This document shows positions 9,345 to 20,019 of a DNA stretch of 64,000 nucleotides, one piece after another. A program made the translations under genes and the position numbers. The first letter of the stretch is position 1, and the number at the start of each line of letters is the position of its first letter. The notes under the pieces were generated by a model. That model was not told where the DNA came from. It did no database searches and worked only from the letters and a program-made list of their open reading frames with translations. Source of the DNA: Tiliqua scincoides (lineage: Eukaryota > Chordata > Lepidosauria > Squamata > Scincidae); assembly GCF_035046505.1 (NCBI RefSeq), contig NC_089822.1, positions 217,926,419 through 217,990,418 of the forward strand, read 5' to 3'.

Positions 9345-11607
9345 GAAAATTCACAATAAATGAGAAATTCATTCACTTATTTAAAAAATTTCTATGCCAC
9401 TTTTCTAAACATCCAAAGCAATTTACAGTGAAACATAAATACATAAAAATGTCAAAGTTAATTATTAAAAATCAAAAACCATTAAAACCCATAGAACAAT
9501 CTTACACAATCATAAAAGAGCAGGTAGGAAATAAATAATATACAGTAGCATAAAAATTTAAAAAGTTAAAGGATCCCTAAGGAGTACCGCCCTCCCCAAA
9601 GGCCAGGCAAAACAGATAGGTCTTCAGACTCCACCAGAAACCATGTACCGAAGAAGCTGCTTCTGGCAGCTGGTTCCAGAGGTGTGGCGCCACAATCAAG
9701 AAGGCCCTGCACCTTGCCGCCATTCCCCTGGCTTCAGCTGGCGGCAATATCATAAGAAGGGCCCTCTTTAGTGACCACAGGGGTGCGCAGGAATGTATGG
9801 GGGGAGGTGGGGGAGGTGATCCATGAGGTATCCTGGTCCTATGTCGTATAGGGCTTTAAAGGTAATCAGCAACACCTTGAAGTGGGCTCGGAAAGGAATG
9901 GGCAGCCAGTGTAGCTGCTGGAGCAACTGCGTAGCAGAATCCACATGGCAAACCCCAGCAACCAACCAAGCTGCCACACTGTGCACTAATTGAGACTTCT
10001 GAACCGTTTTCAGGGGTAGCCCCACATAAAGTGTGTTACAGTAGTCTAACCGAGATGTCACTAGGGGATGGACCACTGTCACCAGAGCTGACTGGCACAG
10101 GTATGGCTGCAGCCGGCACATCAGCTGAAACTGGGTAAAAGCCCCCCTTGGAACATGGTGGAAAAGAGAGAGAGAGCTGGGTGTCATCCGCATATTGGTG
10201 ACATCCAGGGCCAAGGAGAGGAAGGTAAAGGGGGTAATTTGTACCCAGGCCCAGGGTCAGAAAGGGGACCCAGGACTCAAAAGAAGGGGCCCAGAAAGTT
10301 CCTGGGAACTTACATTTTCTATCTCACCTGAACTTTCTGCCTTCACTTGATGCGGGGTGCACAACCGCAGGCATGTAGTGGCAACTGCTCTGCAAGCCAT
10401 ACACACTGAGCCTAGGAATGCATCCATGACCCTCCTTAACACTGTGTCAAATCTGGGAGGGAACTGGCCTGCTACAGTAGCTCTTTGGTATGTAGATCCG
10501 CTTGCCATGAAGGAATGTATAGGAGCTCAGGGACAAAGATGTGGGGCTACATCTGTTGCAGAAATTCATTTTGGTGCACACAGCACATTGTCCATTCTAG
10601 TATGAACCCAAATATGAAGATGCTAATTTTCTTCAATAGGTTTTCTATATTTCAAAGATATTTTCTATATTTCAAAGAGATTTAAGGAGTGTGTTTGGTT
10701 TTCCATATTACTTTATTTAGCTGCCAATGCCACATGGTTGGGTAGACCTGGGCTCCAAAGACTATTCTGGCTTTTAGCACCCTCCATCTGCCTATTTTGC
10801 CCCCTCTTCTACCTGCCCCCATTGCCCTCCTCCCGCTTTGGGAAAGGGCCCAAAGGAAATTTTGTACCCCCTGATAAAATTCCTCTCAGAGGCCCTGGTG
10901 ACACCCAACTCCAGGTCCCCAGATGACCTCTCTCAGCGACTTCATGTAGATGTTAAACAACATGGAGGGCAAAATAGAACCCTGAGGCACACCGTAGGTC
11001 AATGGCCAGGGAACCGGACAAGTGTCCCCTAGTCTCACCACCTGGGTCTGATCTGTCAAGAAGGAGCAGAACCACTGCAAGACAGTGCCTCCAAGCCCTA
11101 ACCCAGTCAGCCGGTCCAGATGGACACCATGGTTAATGGTGTCGAAGGCCACTGAGAGGTCCAACAGGGATGCACTCCCCCTGTCCAGTCCTCGGCACAG
11201 ATCGTCTACCAAGGCGACTAAGGTCGTTTCTGTCCCATAGCCCAGCCTGAAATCAGACTGAAAGGGGTCCAGATAATCAGTTTCTTCTAGAATTCCCTTG
11301 AGTTGAGATGCCACCATCCTCTCAGTCACCTTGCCCAAAAATGGGAGGTTGGAAACAGATTGAAAATTGTCCAAGACCGTTAGGTCTAGGGAGGATTTCT
11401 TCAGAAGAGGGTGAACCACCACAGCCTTTAAGGCTTTTGGCAGCACTCCCTTCTTGAGAGATGAATTTCCTATCCTCCCCACCCAGTCCTTGACACCCAT
11501 GGGCAGAACGTATTAACCACACTGGGCAAGCTTCAAGAGGACACGCAGCAGGTCTCACACTCCAGAGAATACTGTCCACATCCTCAGGCTGTATGAACTG
11601 AAATTAC
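9345..11607 (-). mobile_element. L2 LINE, 3' two-thirds, interrupted by a hAT
   Basis: Minus-strand reading gives L2-type reverse transcriptase. At 10886-11500 are PISNLPFLGKV-like (SVSNLPFLGKVTERMVASQL), YLDPFQSDFRLGYGTET, the A-motif-like LLDLSVAFDTINH and YGVPQGSILPSMLFNIYM. At 9768-10210 is the C-terminal part, with SRLDYCNTLYVGLPLKTVQK and LHWLPIPFRAHFKVLL. The YADD block would fall where the hAT at 10206-10897 sits. A 3' UTR-like AT-rich end runs to about 9345. It is 5'-truncated near 11607. A second L2 copy is at 61800-63090. The strong conservation of the RT motifs suggests moderate age. Confidence 0.88.
10206..10897. mobile_element. hAT element nested in the L2 LINE
   Basis: It begins CAGGGCCAAGGAGAGGAA and ends with the inverse of CAGGGCCTCTGAGAGGAA, a TIR of about 18 bp with 3 mismatches that extends weakly into GGGGGTA. 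The duplication is gtgacatc (10198-10205) and gtgacacc (10898-10905), 7 of 8. Removal rejoins L2 sequence. No transposase is seen. A 20-bp perfect tandem duplication, TTTTCTATATTTCAAAGA plus two bases, lies at 10641-10680. Confidence 0.85.
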
Positions 11608-12015
11608 TTACATACCTTGAGAAAATGTGTTCAATTGGACAATGACAGAAACTCAAACTCGAGAAGCAAATTCTTCAAGCATTTGTACAAAATGTGAAGA
11701 TCTTTTCCTACATTTTCTGACATCTTATGCTTTGTGATGTTGCTTTTTATCCTGGTCATGTGACCTTGCTAAAACTTCTAGAATACTGCCACCTGCTATT
11801 CATTTTTATTTCATCAGAACTTTAAAATGAAATTAGTAATATGGTCATTACAAAGACACTGCTGATAAGATATTTCATTCCTAATGAATCTTTATTAGCA
11901 TCAAAGTATAACCTTGACACCACTTCATGAATCATCATATGGCAGCCTCAGTTAGTGCATCACCATTCTAACAAAACAAAACAAAACATAAAACTCAACC
12001 AACTAATATAAATAA
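11608..12015. other. AT-rich spacer, no gene seen
   Basis: Low-copy AT-rich sequence with an (AAAAC)n run at about 11970-11990. No feature supported. Confidence 0.5.
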
Positions 12016-12183
12016 GGCTAATCCTAACCCACTTTCCAGCACTGCATTGCATAAGGGCAATGCAACTCCGAGATAAAGGGACAAACATTGCCTTACCTTG
12101 AGGACGCCTCCATGACTGCCCCCCCAACTGCAGCACATGCCCCACTGGCACAGCTATGCCAGTGCTGGAAAGTTGGTTAGGTG
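12016..12183. mobile_element. MITE of the CAATCCTATCCAACTTTCCAGC family
   Basis: The left end GGCTAATCCTAACCCACTTT and the right end AAAGTTGGTTAGG form a TIR with CCAGCACTG and CAGTGCTGG just inside. The interior has CTTGAGGACGCCTCCATGACTG, shared with the copies at 13596 and 52489. It has no coding content. Confidence 0.8.
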
Positions 12184-12830
12184 GTTCCCAGTGGAGTTAG
12201 CAACACATTACAATCATATTATTTGAGTCTGCAAGAAGTTTAATAGTAAGTCGGAAAACTATTAAATGCGTTAAATTTATGTGGATATATGTTTGGAGCA
12301 GAAAGCTCCACTAAAATGTGTTCAGATATATTAGAAAGTTTCCATATGCTCAACCTAGAATTTTACCTGCCTTCATACCATTATTGTATTATCTGTTTTA
12401 GCAGAAACATGAATTTCTGTCAATCGTATTGCATAGATTGCCACAAGTCTTAATCTAAGGAATGCTTACCGTGGTCATGTTCCAGGTAGCTGGGTATGAG
12501 AAAGGCAGCTGTATGGGGCACAATGGACATTACCTTCTCTTACCTTTGTGTTTGGGGTTCTGGAAAGAAGCAAATCAGTTCACTCTTTCTATATGGGAGG
12601 CACTTACGATCTTCTCATAACAGAAAATGGGTGGAACATTGCAGTGCGATTGTGCCTGGGCAGTGGGAGGGTCAGGAGGCTGGAAAACAACTCAATTCAG
12701 CCCTATAGATATTCTCTTCCATACAAGCAGCTGGTTTGTGCCTGTGTTTTTTTCCCTGTTTGCTATTCAAATCAATGCAGGGAAGCTGATAGGAAGAATT
12801 ATGTTACCTATATCTGTCAAAGCTCTTTTA
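12184..12830. other. Spacer, no gene seen
   Basis: Three overlapping short open frames occur in different phases, which is typical of chance. No mobile element ends were found. Confidence 0.5.
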
Positions 12831-12907
12831 GGGCTGCAGTCCTATGCACACTTACCTGAGAGTGAGTTCCATTGATTATGTCTTATAAATGTTCCTAGGA
12901 TTGTGCT
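12831..12907 (-). repeat. Foldback MITE, diverged copy
   Basis: GGGCTGCAGTCCTATGCACA at the left, GAGTGAGTTCCATTGA in the middle and CCTAGGATTGTGC at the right match the family seen intact at 5762-5848. Confidence 0.65.
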
Positions 12908-12925
12908 GAAAGTTTGATAGTAGTT

Positions 12926-13440
12926 TAGATTTATTGTTTTTATTTAAGGTGCTTATATCTCACATTTAATTTTCCTTAAAAAGTACAAGCTAGCAACCAG
13001 CATTAAAATAATTACTAAATACCTTATTTACATTAGCAACAAATAAAAAAATTATCAAAAACCAAACCAACATCAATATATTAGATAGATGGCATAAAGC
13101 AGGAGCATATTCTAATAAATAACGACCTTAAAATCAACATCCCTGCTCCTTAAAAGCATGAAAAAATCAGACATCTTTAACATGATTCCTAAAACTCAAT
13201 AGGGTTGGTGCCAGCTGAATATCTCTAGGGTATTCCATATGGAACTCTAGAGTTCCGCAGCTAGGGCATCATTGCAGAGAGATGTCTGTCTCCATCTGCC
13301 CAGCTTCTTTAGTTGACTTGGGAAGTTTGGCAGTTTCTTGCAGGAGGTGGTGGTCTTGAGGATGTCATGGTCCTGTGTCCAGGAGAACTTCCACCAGCTT
13401 GCCAGACTCATCCAAACAAGGGAACCACCGGGCCACCCCC
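12926..13440 (-). mobile_element. L2-like LINE 3' end
   Basis: An AT-rich stretch is followed by GGTGCCAGCTGAATATC and GGAACTCTAGAGTTCCGCAG, a layout that parallels the 3' part of the L2 copy at 9345-9780 (AT-rich end, then a block of GTTCCAGAG type). The coding part is absent, so it would be a short 5'-truncated copy. Confidence 0.5.
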
Positions 13441-13595
13441 ATGAGAGGAGAGTAAGCTTGGGTGTTAGATCAAGGGTGCATCAACCACCTACCCTGGACA
13501 TGATATGATCTGGATATTACTAGGCCCGTATTGGTAACTGTTGCAAACCTGCCTCTGTCTTGGGGAGAGGGGGAGATTGAAAGTGATGCTCTAAA

Positions 13596-13733
13596 GGTCC
13601 AATACTATCCAACTTTCCAGTGCTGATGCAGTTGTACCAATGAGGCATGCACTCTATCCTTCAGTGAGGGGACAGTCATGGAGGCCTCATCAAGGTAAGC
13701 GAACATTTGTTTCCTTCCCTTGGGGCTGCATCT
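13596..13733. mobile_element. MITE of the CAATCCTATCCAACTTTCCAGC family, one end lost
   Basis: The left end GGTCCAATACTATCCAAC and the interior AGTGAGGGGACAGTCATGG and TTGGGGCTGCATC match the copy at 50390-50556. The expected inverted right end is missing. Confidence 0.7.
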
Positions 13734-14750
13734 GCTCTTCATGTTACAAATTGGTAAAGGGTTCTTCATGCTTTGAATGCCAGCTAGCCATCCTATATAA
13801 GGATTTAGTCTGAGAGCTCCACCAAACTTGAACCTGTTCCTTAAATAGAAGTGCAACCTCATCAAGAACAGGATGGTTGCCACCTGCTCAGATGAACCAC
13901 CCACCCCAATTGTATGTCTGCCTTGTAGATTGACCTTATATAAATAATCCCATTCTTAGTGACAAATTCAGGACTTAATTAAAATGTTATACCAGAACTC
14001 TGCTTTTTTTCCTGTATACATTTTCTCAATGGATAGGCTTGATTCTGAATGCCTGAAGGACACTATCAAAGACCCCTTTTTTACTACAGAGAGATGGACA
14101 CAAGGAGAGAATACAGGTTCAGAGGCTGTTTCCTGTTCGCTAGGACCCACACAGAACAATTCTAAGCTTGTTTATTCAGAAGTAAGTCCCTCTACGTTCA
14201 CTGATACTCACTCCCTACTAAGTGTATTTAGGATTGCAGTATTTAGGACTGCATATAATTCTGCGCATAGAGCTTTCTGGGCACAGTTCATGGTCAAATT
14301 GATCATTGAAGACTCACAGGTTTTTGCCCACTTTCTTACTCGAGTTCCTAGTTTCTCTTACTTCATAGATTAATTTGTTTCGGTAGCTTGCTGGGCCAAC
14401 AAGAGCCTGCACAAATTGCATTTGTGTATTAATGTGTCTCTAGGTGCTTGCCATGTACTGTGGGGAAAGAACTGCCTACTCAACTAAATGACTCATTGCA
14501 ACTTCATTAGCCATGTGTTGGTAATGCTGCTGTTGGGTCTGTACAGAGCACTTTCAGCTTCTCACACTAGATCTGTTTATGCTGTGAATCGTTGAGCTCT
14601 TTCAAATACAGTGGCTGAATGGTAAGAGATGCTGTAGGAAGCTTGAGAGGAAGTAGGCTAATAGAGTGGTGGCATCGGCAAAATTTAACAGAGAACTTTC
14701 AAAACTGATACTTTTGGAAACTACCACTGTTCTTGACAACTGCAAGAGTA
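13734..14750. other. Spacer with one weak foldback copy
   Basis: A diverged foldback repeat (CAGAAGTAAGTCCCTC and TAGGATTGCAG) lies at about 14165-14250. The rest shows no supported feature. Confidence 0.5.
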
Positions 14751-15116
14751 TAAGAACATAAGAACAGCCCTGCTGGATCAGGCCATAGGCCCATCTAGTT
14801 CAGCTTCCTGTATCTCCCAGCGGCCCAAGGGAGCACACCTGATAACAAGTGACCTCATCCTGGTGCCCTCCCTTGCATCTGGCATTTTGACATAGCCCAT
14901 TTCTAAAATCAGGAGGTTGCACATACACATCATGGCTTGTAACCCATAATGGATTCTTCCTACAGAAATTTGTCCTATCCCCTTTTAAAGGCATCTAGGC
15001 CAGATGCCATCTCCACATTCTGTGGCAAGGATTTCCACAGACCAACCACACGCTGAGTAAAGAAATGTTTTCTTTTGTCTGTCCTAACTCTCCCAACACT
15101 CAATTTTAGTGGATAG
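14751..15116 (-). mobile_element. CR1-like LINE 3' end with TTCTTATG-type tail
   Basis: The plus strand reads TAAGAACATAAGAACAGCCC, the complement of a short-repeat CR1-type tail. It continues with CTGGATCAGGCCATAGGCCC, AAAGGCATCTAGGCC, GTGGCAAGGATTTCCACAG and CTCAATTTTAGTGG. This is a well-known interspersed CR1-group 3' UTR of reptiles. It is 5'-truncated, with no coding sequence left. Confidence 0.82.
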
Positions 15117-16224
15117 TATAAGGTTCTGCTGTGCTTTTAAGCAGATTATTTTGCAAGATTGTACATTTGAGATTTCATTACTTTATTGAAAACATTTTAG
15201 GACCTATCTACAATACAAAGCAATAGAACCTCCTGTCATCTGCAAGGTTCAAATCCTTTTCTTTTTAAAGGAAACAAAATCCTCATTCATGCTGCTTTTT
15301 CATGCTGATGGTCTTCGTGGCTCATTAAGTGCCAGCTTTGCCCCACAACCTGCTGCTGGCAAATGTAAAATGTGCAGTTGCAAATTTGCCTCGGGCAGCG
15401 ATTTTGATCGCTTCCCATTTTATGACTGAGGCCACATACTGCCAAGGGACAATACCTAATACTCATTCTGTATGGACAGTGCTTACATTTCAAGCGTACT
15501 TGAATGACTCTGCAGCTGTGTAGAGAACGAGCACTGCAGAAGTCACTGTCTTCCACAGCCTTTGTTTTCTTGTGCATGGTGCAGAATGGTTCAAGGTTTA
15601 ATTTTTCATTAGGCACAGTCCCAGTAGGCAATCAGATTACGTCCTAGTTTTTATTTAGATTGCTTTATTTTAATAATGAGGGCAATCTAACCAAACCACT
15701 TCTAACTTCCACTGATTTTAAGTTAAGAAAGTTAAGCATGTGCTTGCATCTCTCCCATGAAAATTGCTTAGCTTTGACTGGATCATGTGCTCTGTGGCAT
15801 GGGAACCATTTACAATTCAAAGACCTGACTTTGGAGTTACTAGCATATCAGATGTCGCACACATTTAGTATTAATCTGGAATATGCTTAGGAAATCTCTC
15901 TCAAAAGACAGAAGCATAATTGTTCAAAATTGCTTTGATTTTAATTCTCCAGTAACTGTTGTGCCTTAACTATTGTGAGGTTTACATGCCTCACTACTTT
16001 TCTAGGCAGATTATAGCAAAGGCTTCATGGGAGCAATCTTACTGGACTGGCATCGTGTTTCTCACAGGGCTACAGGCTTATGTGTAGCAACTTTGGTTGG
16101 AAGAAGCCAAAAACTGCCTTCCTCTATCAGATGTGGCAGTTTTCACAAATTGGGGGGGGGGGGCTAATAAATGCCAACTTTACAGTTATATGACAAAATA
16201 CAGTATTTCCTTGATTATGTTAAT
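15117..16224. other. Low-copy spacer, no gene seen
   Basis: Contains a G-run at 16153-16162. Short frames have no recognisable domains. Confidence 0.5.
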
Positions 16225-16399
16225 CAGCAATTTTCAGTCTTTCTCCTCTCACAGCCCATGGATGAAGCACTAACATTGTCAAGGCACACCATCAGTTAGT
16301 TGACAATTTATAAGGCACACCACTCAAACTCCCATGGCAAACCTGCAAACCGTTTGTGGCACACCAATGTGCAATGGCACAGTGGTTGAAAATCGCTTG
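16225..16399. mobile_element. hAT MITE of the CATTTTCAACC/GGCACAC family, worn copy
   Basis: CAGCAATTTTCAGTC at the left and GGTTGAAAATCGCTTG at the right are imperfect inverted ends. Inside are GTCAAGGCACACC and GTGGCACACCAATG, as in the copies at 30625-30853 and 38314-38529. The flanking 8 bp match poorly (4 of 8), so it is older. It abuts another hAT, starting 16408. Confidence 0.7.
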
Positions 16400-16407
16400 A
16401 TCTAGAA

Positions 16408-16866
16408 CAGGGGTGTCCAAAGTTTTTGGCAGAAGGGCCACATTGTCTCTCTGACACTGTGTCAGGGGCCGGGGGAGGGGGACGAATTAATTTACATTTA
16501 AAATTTGAATAAATTTACATAAGTTTACATAAATGAATTTATTAAAGATGAATTTATATGAATGAATGAAGGTCTTGCAATAGCTCAAGGCCTATAAAAG
16601 GCCTTGCACAAAGCAAGGCTTGCCTTTCCTTTGCTGCCACTGCTGCATCACAGATGTGAAACAGCAAGCAATGGAGGGAGCCCTCATACCACAGCTCATG
16701 TGAAAGGTCGAACAGTTGGCCATCATGCTGAGAGCAGTTGCATCAGGCCAGCGTGGGCTCCAACAAATCTCAGGAGGCACATTGGAGACTGGGGGCTCCC
16801 TGAGGGCCACATTGAGAGGCCTCAAGGGCCGCAAGTGGCCCCCGGGCCGGGGTTTGGGCACCCCTG
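16408..16866. mobile_element. Non-autonomous hAT with perfect TSD
   Basis: The left end CAGGGGTGTCCAAAG and the right end GTTTGGGCACCCCTG form a clear TIR. The 8-bp duplication atctagaa (16400-16407 and 16867-16874) is perfect. Internal GGGCCACATTG and GGGCCGCAAGTGGCCCCCGG are typical of this widespread reptile hAT family. There is no transposase. Confidence 0.92.
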
Positions 16867-16874
16867 ATCTAGAA

Positions 16875-18020
16875 CGTTACAGAGAATGATAACCCAAAGC
16901 CCTTTTTAGAGTTGAAGTGATGCGGGCCTGTTTCGGACACACTAAATTCAGATAGAAAAGAGGATTCGATAATGAGGGCAGTACTACAAATCTCTCCAAG
17001 CACAAAAGGTTTTGTCCTTTGCAGTGGTGATCAGAATTGAGCACACTCAAAATATTTATAAGCAAATGTGTGAGACAGAAGGCATTCAAAACAATATAAA
17101 ATGCTTCCAAATCTAGTATACAGAACAATACCATAATCATGCCTTCATATTTAAAAGCAAATTTAGGGAAATGTTGCTAATATTAGTGTCTCTCAGCTGG
17201 GAGTGAATTTCATAGTTTATCAGGTATGCAGTATTAACTGATGCGGAAAAAAACAACTCTGGACAGTCTGTTAAATGAGCTGAGGAATAAAGGAATCTCT
17301 AATGATTTCAAACCAGGTCGGGTTGTAAATAAGGTTGAGTGCTGCAGAAGAACAAACAGGATTATTTGGAAAGGTTTGTTTTAATTTAATTTTGCAGGTT
17401 TAATGAACAAGCTGTGGACTTAAGAAGGAGCAGTCAAATGCTTTTAAAGCTGCAGTTAGGGTTACAAATATTTTTTTCACCACATTAACAGCAGACTAAT
17501 CACTGAAAACAATTAGCAGTTTTAAAATGTAAGCATACTAGATATATTCATTCTGATGTTCCATTTTATGCTTGAACACAAACCACAATTATTTTGTTCT
17601 CCCTTATTTAGTTCAGCTCCAGTTTATAAAAATGGAACGTTACGCTTTATTTTCCCACAAGCTAATCATATTTCTGGCTTGGATAGTTTTGGCTTTTGTT
17701 TTGAAGTCAGAATATTAGAAGACATTACAGTAGAAATCATCTTTAAATATTGTTAATAAAAGTCAGATTCAGTTCAGATGTAAGATGATTTGATGCCATG
17801 TGAACAAACCCTGTACCTGTGGTCCTCCCTTTCCTCCCTGGGACAATCAGATTCTCTCCCTTTGCTTCCAATTTAGTGGCAATCCATTGTGTGCCATTAT
17901 GACTAAACCAGGAAAAACTATGGTTTATGCAAATGGTAAAATGATAAATTCAGATATAACTTGGGATGTATACAAGTGACAAAGTGAGGAATGCGGGGAA
18001 TATGTAGCAATGTACTATGG
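16875..18020. other. Low-copy AT-rich spacer
   Basis: No repeat ends are recognised from 16875 to 18012. The stretch 17440-17760 is AT-rich and complex, as conserved non-coding DNA often is, but conservation cannot be judged from one sequence. Confidence 0.45.
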
Positions 18021-18237
18021 CAGCAGTTCCCAAACTTACCATGGTCATGGCAGCCTTCCTTGCTTTGGCTTCTTCTTCCTGGCTGTCCTGGGCCTTGCCA
18101 TCTTGGATTGTGCAAGATGTTGCACAATCTAAGAAGGTGGTGCCTGGGAGAGCTAGGAAGGTCGCCATCCTGCGGCACCCCTGTGAGTTTGCCGTGGCGC
18201 ACTTAAGTGTTGCAGCACAAAGTTTTGGGAACCACTG
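18021..18237. mobile_element. Short non-autonomous hAT
   Basis: The left end CAGCAGTTCCCAAACTT and the inverse of the right end CAGTGGTTCCCAAAACTTT form the TIR. The duplication tactatgg (18013-18020) and cactgtgg (18238-18245) matches at 6 of 8. GTGCAAGATG and its inverse in the middle add a second small hairpin. Confidence 0.82.
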
Positions 18238-18245
18238 CACTGTGG

Positions 18246-18803
18246 CAATACTGAATCTCATGGCTTTGTTGTAGTCTGGGGTGCTGTCGCTTCACTCCTC
18301 CTTAGTGACTTGTTTTGTCACTGTGAAGTGATGGCTTCAGTTCTTCCTTTGCCCTCCATGCTTTTCTGCAATGTTTGTCACTGTTTTATGGTTCTTTGTT
18401 CAGGGAAGTAGATGGCTATTATATTCTTAATGTCTTTAAAATTTATTCAGGCTGATAATGACATTTTTTCGAAGAGGTCAATAGACTATTTTTCTTTCCT
18501 TCAGAATTATTCTCTTAGGTAAAAAAAAATCTAGCTTTTTAAAAAGAAGATTGCATTGCTTGTAAACCTGTGAAAGCTTTTCTTGTATTGCTTTTAAGCC
18601 TGTGGCACATCACTGTGTGTAATTTCACACCTTGAAATAAAAATTAATTGTACATATGCATACCTGGTCTTATCACACAGAATAATTTCAGAAATATGAC
18701 TCCAGTTTATAACTTGAAACCAAATCACCAGCAAATCACAGCCACTGTAGTAATTTGAGAATAGTGAGGTTAAATTAAGAACCCCTTCTTTTGGGTTAGA
18801 GAA
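18246..18803. other. AT-rich spacer, no gene seen
   Basis: No feature supported. Confidence 0.45.
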
Positions 18804-18877
18804 GACATTTTCAACCTTTTTCAGCTCACGGCACACTGACAAGACACTAAAGTTGTCAAGGCACACTACTAGTTTTT
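18804..18877. mobile_element. Left end of a hAT MITE, truncated
   Basis: GACATTTTCAACCTTTTTCA, then CGGCACACTGACAAGACACT and TTGTCAAGGCACACTAC, match the inverse of the right part of the copy at 38314-38529. The other end is missing, and a LINE fragment begins 26 bp later. Confidence 0.7.
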
Positions 18878-18903
18878 AATTACTTTATTTATTTATTTAA
18901 CAC

Positions 18904-19144
18904 ATTCCACATGTGCTGCCTCCTCGGCATCACCTGGCAGGACAAAGTTCCATACAATACAGTCCTGGAATGAGCTGGAATCCCTAGCATGTATTCACTG
19001 CTGAAACAGAGACACCTGCGTTGGCTTGGTCATGTCGTGAGAATGGATGATGGCCGGATCCCAAAGGATCTCCTCTGTGGAGAACTCATGCAAGGAAAGC
19101 GCCCTACAGGTAGACCACAGCTGCTATACAAGGACATCTGCAAG
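18904..19144 (+). mobile_element. Internal fragment of the SINE-partner LINE, both ends lost
   Basis: The sequence is closely related to 33328-33572 in the younger copy. It encodes parts of ITWQDKVP, MYSLLKQRHLRWLGHVVRMD and GRIPKDLLCGELMQGKRPTG, with an 8-base deletion near its start relative to that copy (CGACGCAT absent) and an in-frame stop. It stops after ACATCTGCAAG and lacks the LINE 3' end. That is unusual, because retrotransposition normally loses the 5' end only. Confidence 0.88.
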
Positions 19145-19578
19145 CCTCTATTCAAAGGCTCTATGCAAATGGACTAGCCTCTATTCATCAAGAGAGGTAG
19201 CCTCAGAACATAAGTTTTGGTATACTATAAACATATGCCATTAAGGGCTTACCTTGGGTGAAGAGATGTTTTTTTCCTCTCATCACCCCTTTAACCTTTC
19301 CTCTCAATTCATGACTTAGGCATATTTCCAATAAAACCTACTTACAATTTGTAAGTTTCAAATTGCAACCTATTTGAGGTCCTGTATTGTACACATCATG
19401 TTTCTTGTATACATTCTACATTAATGTGTGTGTGCTATTTTTTTTTAATTGTAATCTTTGTTTTTACATGCTAGACATGGTCCTGGAGCATAGATTGTGA
19501 TCTATAAACCTTTAAATCAGGAATGTTAGGCTAAAGACCTCTGAATGGCTGTTGTATTTTAGTTGTAGTAGGCTTATA
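19145..19578. other. Spacer, no gene seen
   Basis: After the LINE fragment a short word, CCTCTATTCA, is repeated at about 19145 and 19178. No other feature. Confidence 0.5.
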
Positions 19579-20019
19579 CAGGTATGCCCTGGTATCCACA
19601 CGGTTAAGTGAAACTACAGATACTAGGGAAAGTCCCTCACGCTCCGAAGATGAGGGTCTTCTGAGCCTTGCAGAGGCCATGTGTCACAGCCTCTGCCAGG
19701 CTCAGAATGATGCACAGAGCAAAAAATAGCAACTTCTGGTTTTTCATAAAACCGGAAGTCACATTTTTAAGGTATTAAACACTTTCAGTTTTACAGAAAA
19801 AATGGAAGTCACTTTTTTTTTTTTGCTCTACGTGTCATTCCGAGCCCAGCAGAGCTCGTGGGCAGATGCCCGCGGCCTCTGCTGGGCTGAGAAGACCCTC
19901 TAGAGGCATGGTCTGCTCCTCTCGCCTTCAAAGGGGGCATGCATGGGGGGCCCCGTGGACCTGACGTGCGGATAAGTGAAACTGTGGAAATGGGTTCCAC
20001 AGATATGGGGGCCACCCTG
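19579..20019. mobile_element. Tigger/MER2-like DNA transposon remnant
   Basis: The left end CAGGTATGCCCTGGTATCC and the inverse of the right end CAGGGTGGCCCCCATATCTG resemble TcMar-Tigger termini. GTTAAGTGAAACT and GATAAGTGAAACTGTGG repeat inside each end. TA precedes the left end, but the right flank reads TT. The centre repeats a CTGAGCCTTGCAGAGGCC-like block in inverted form. No transposase. Confidence 0.6.
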
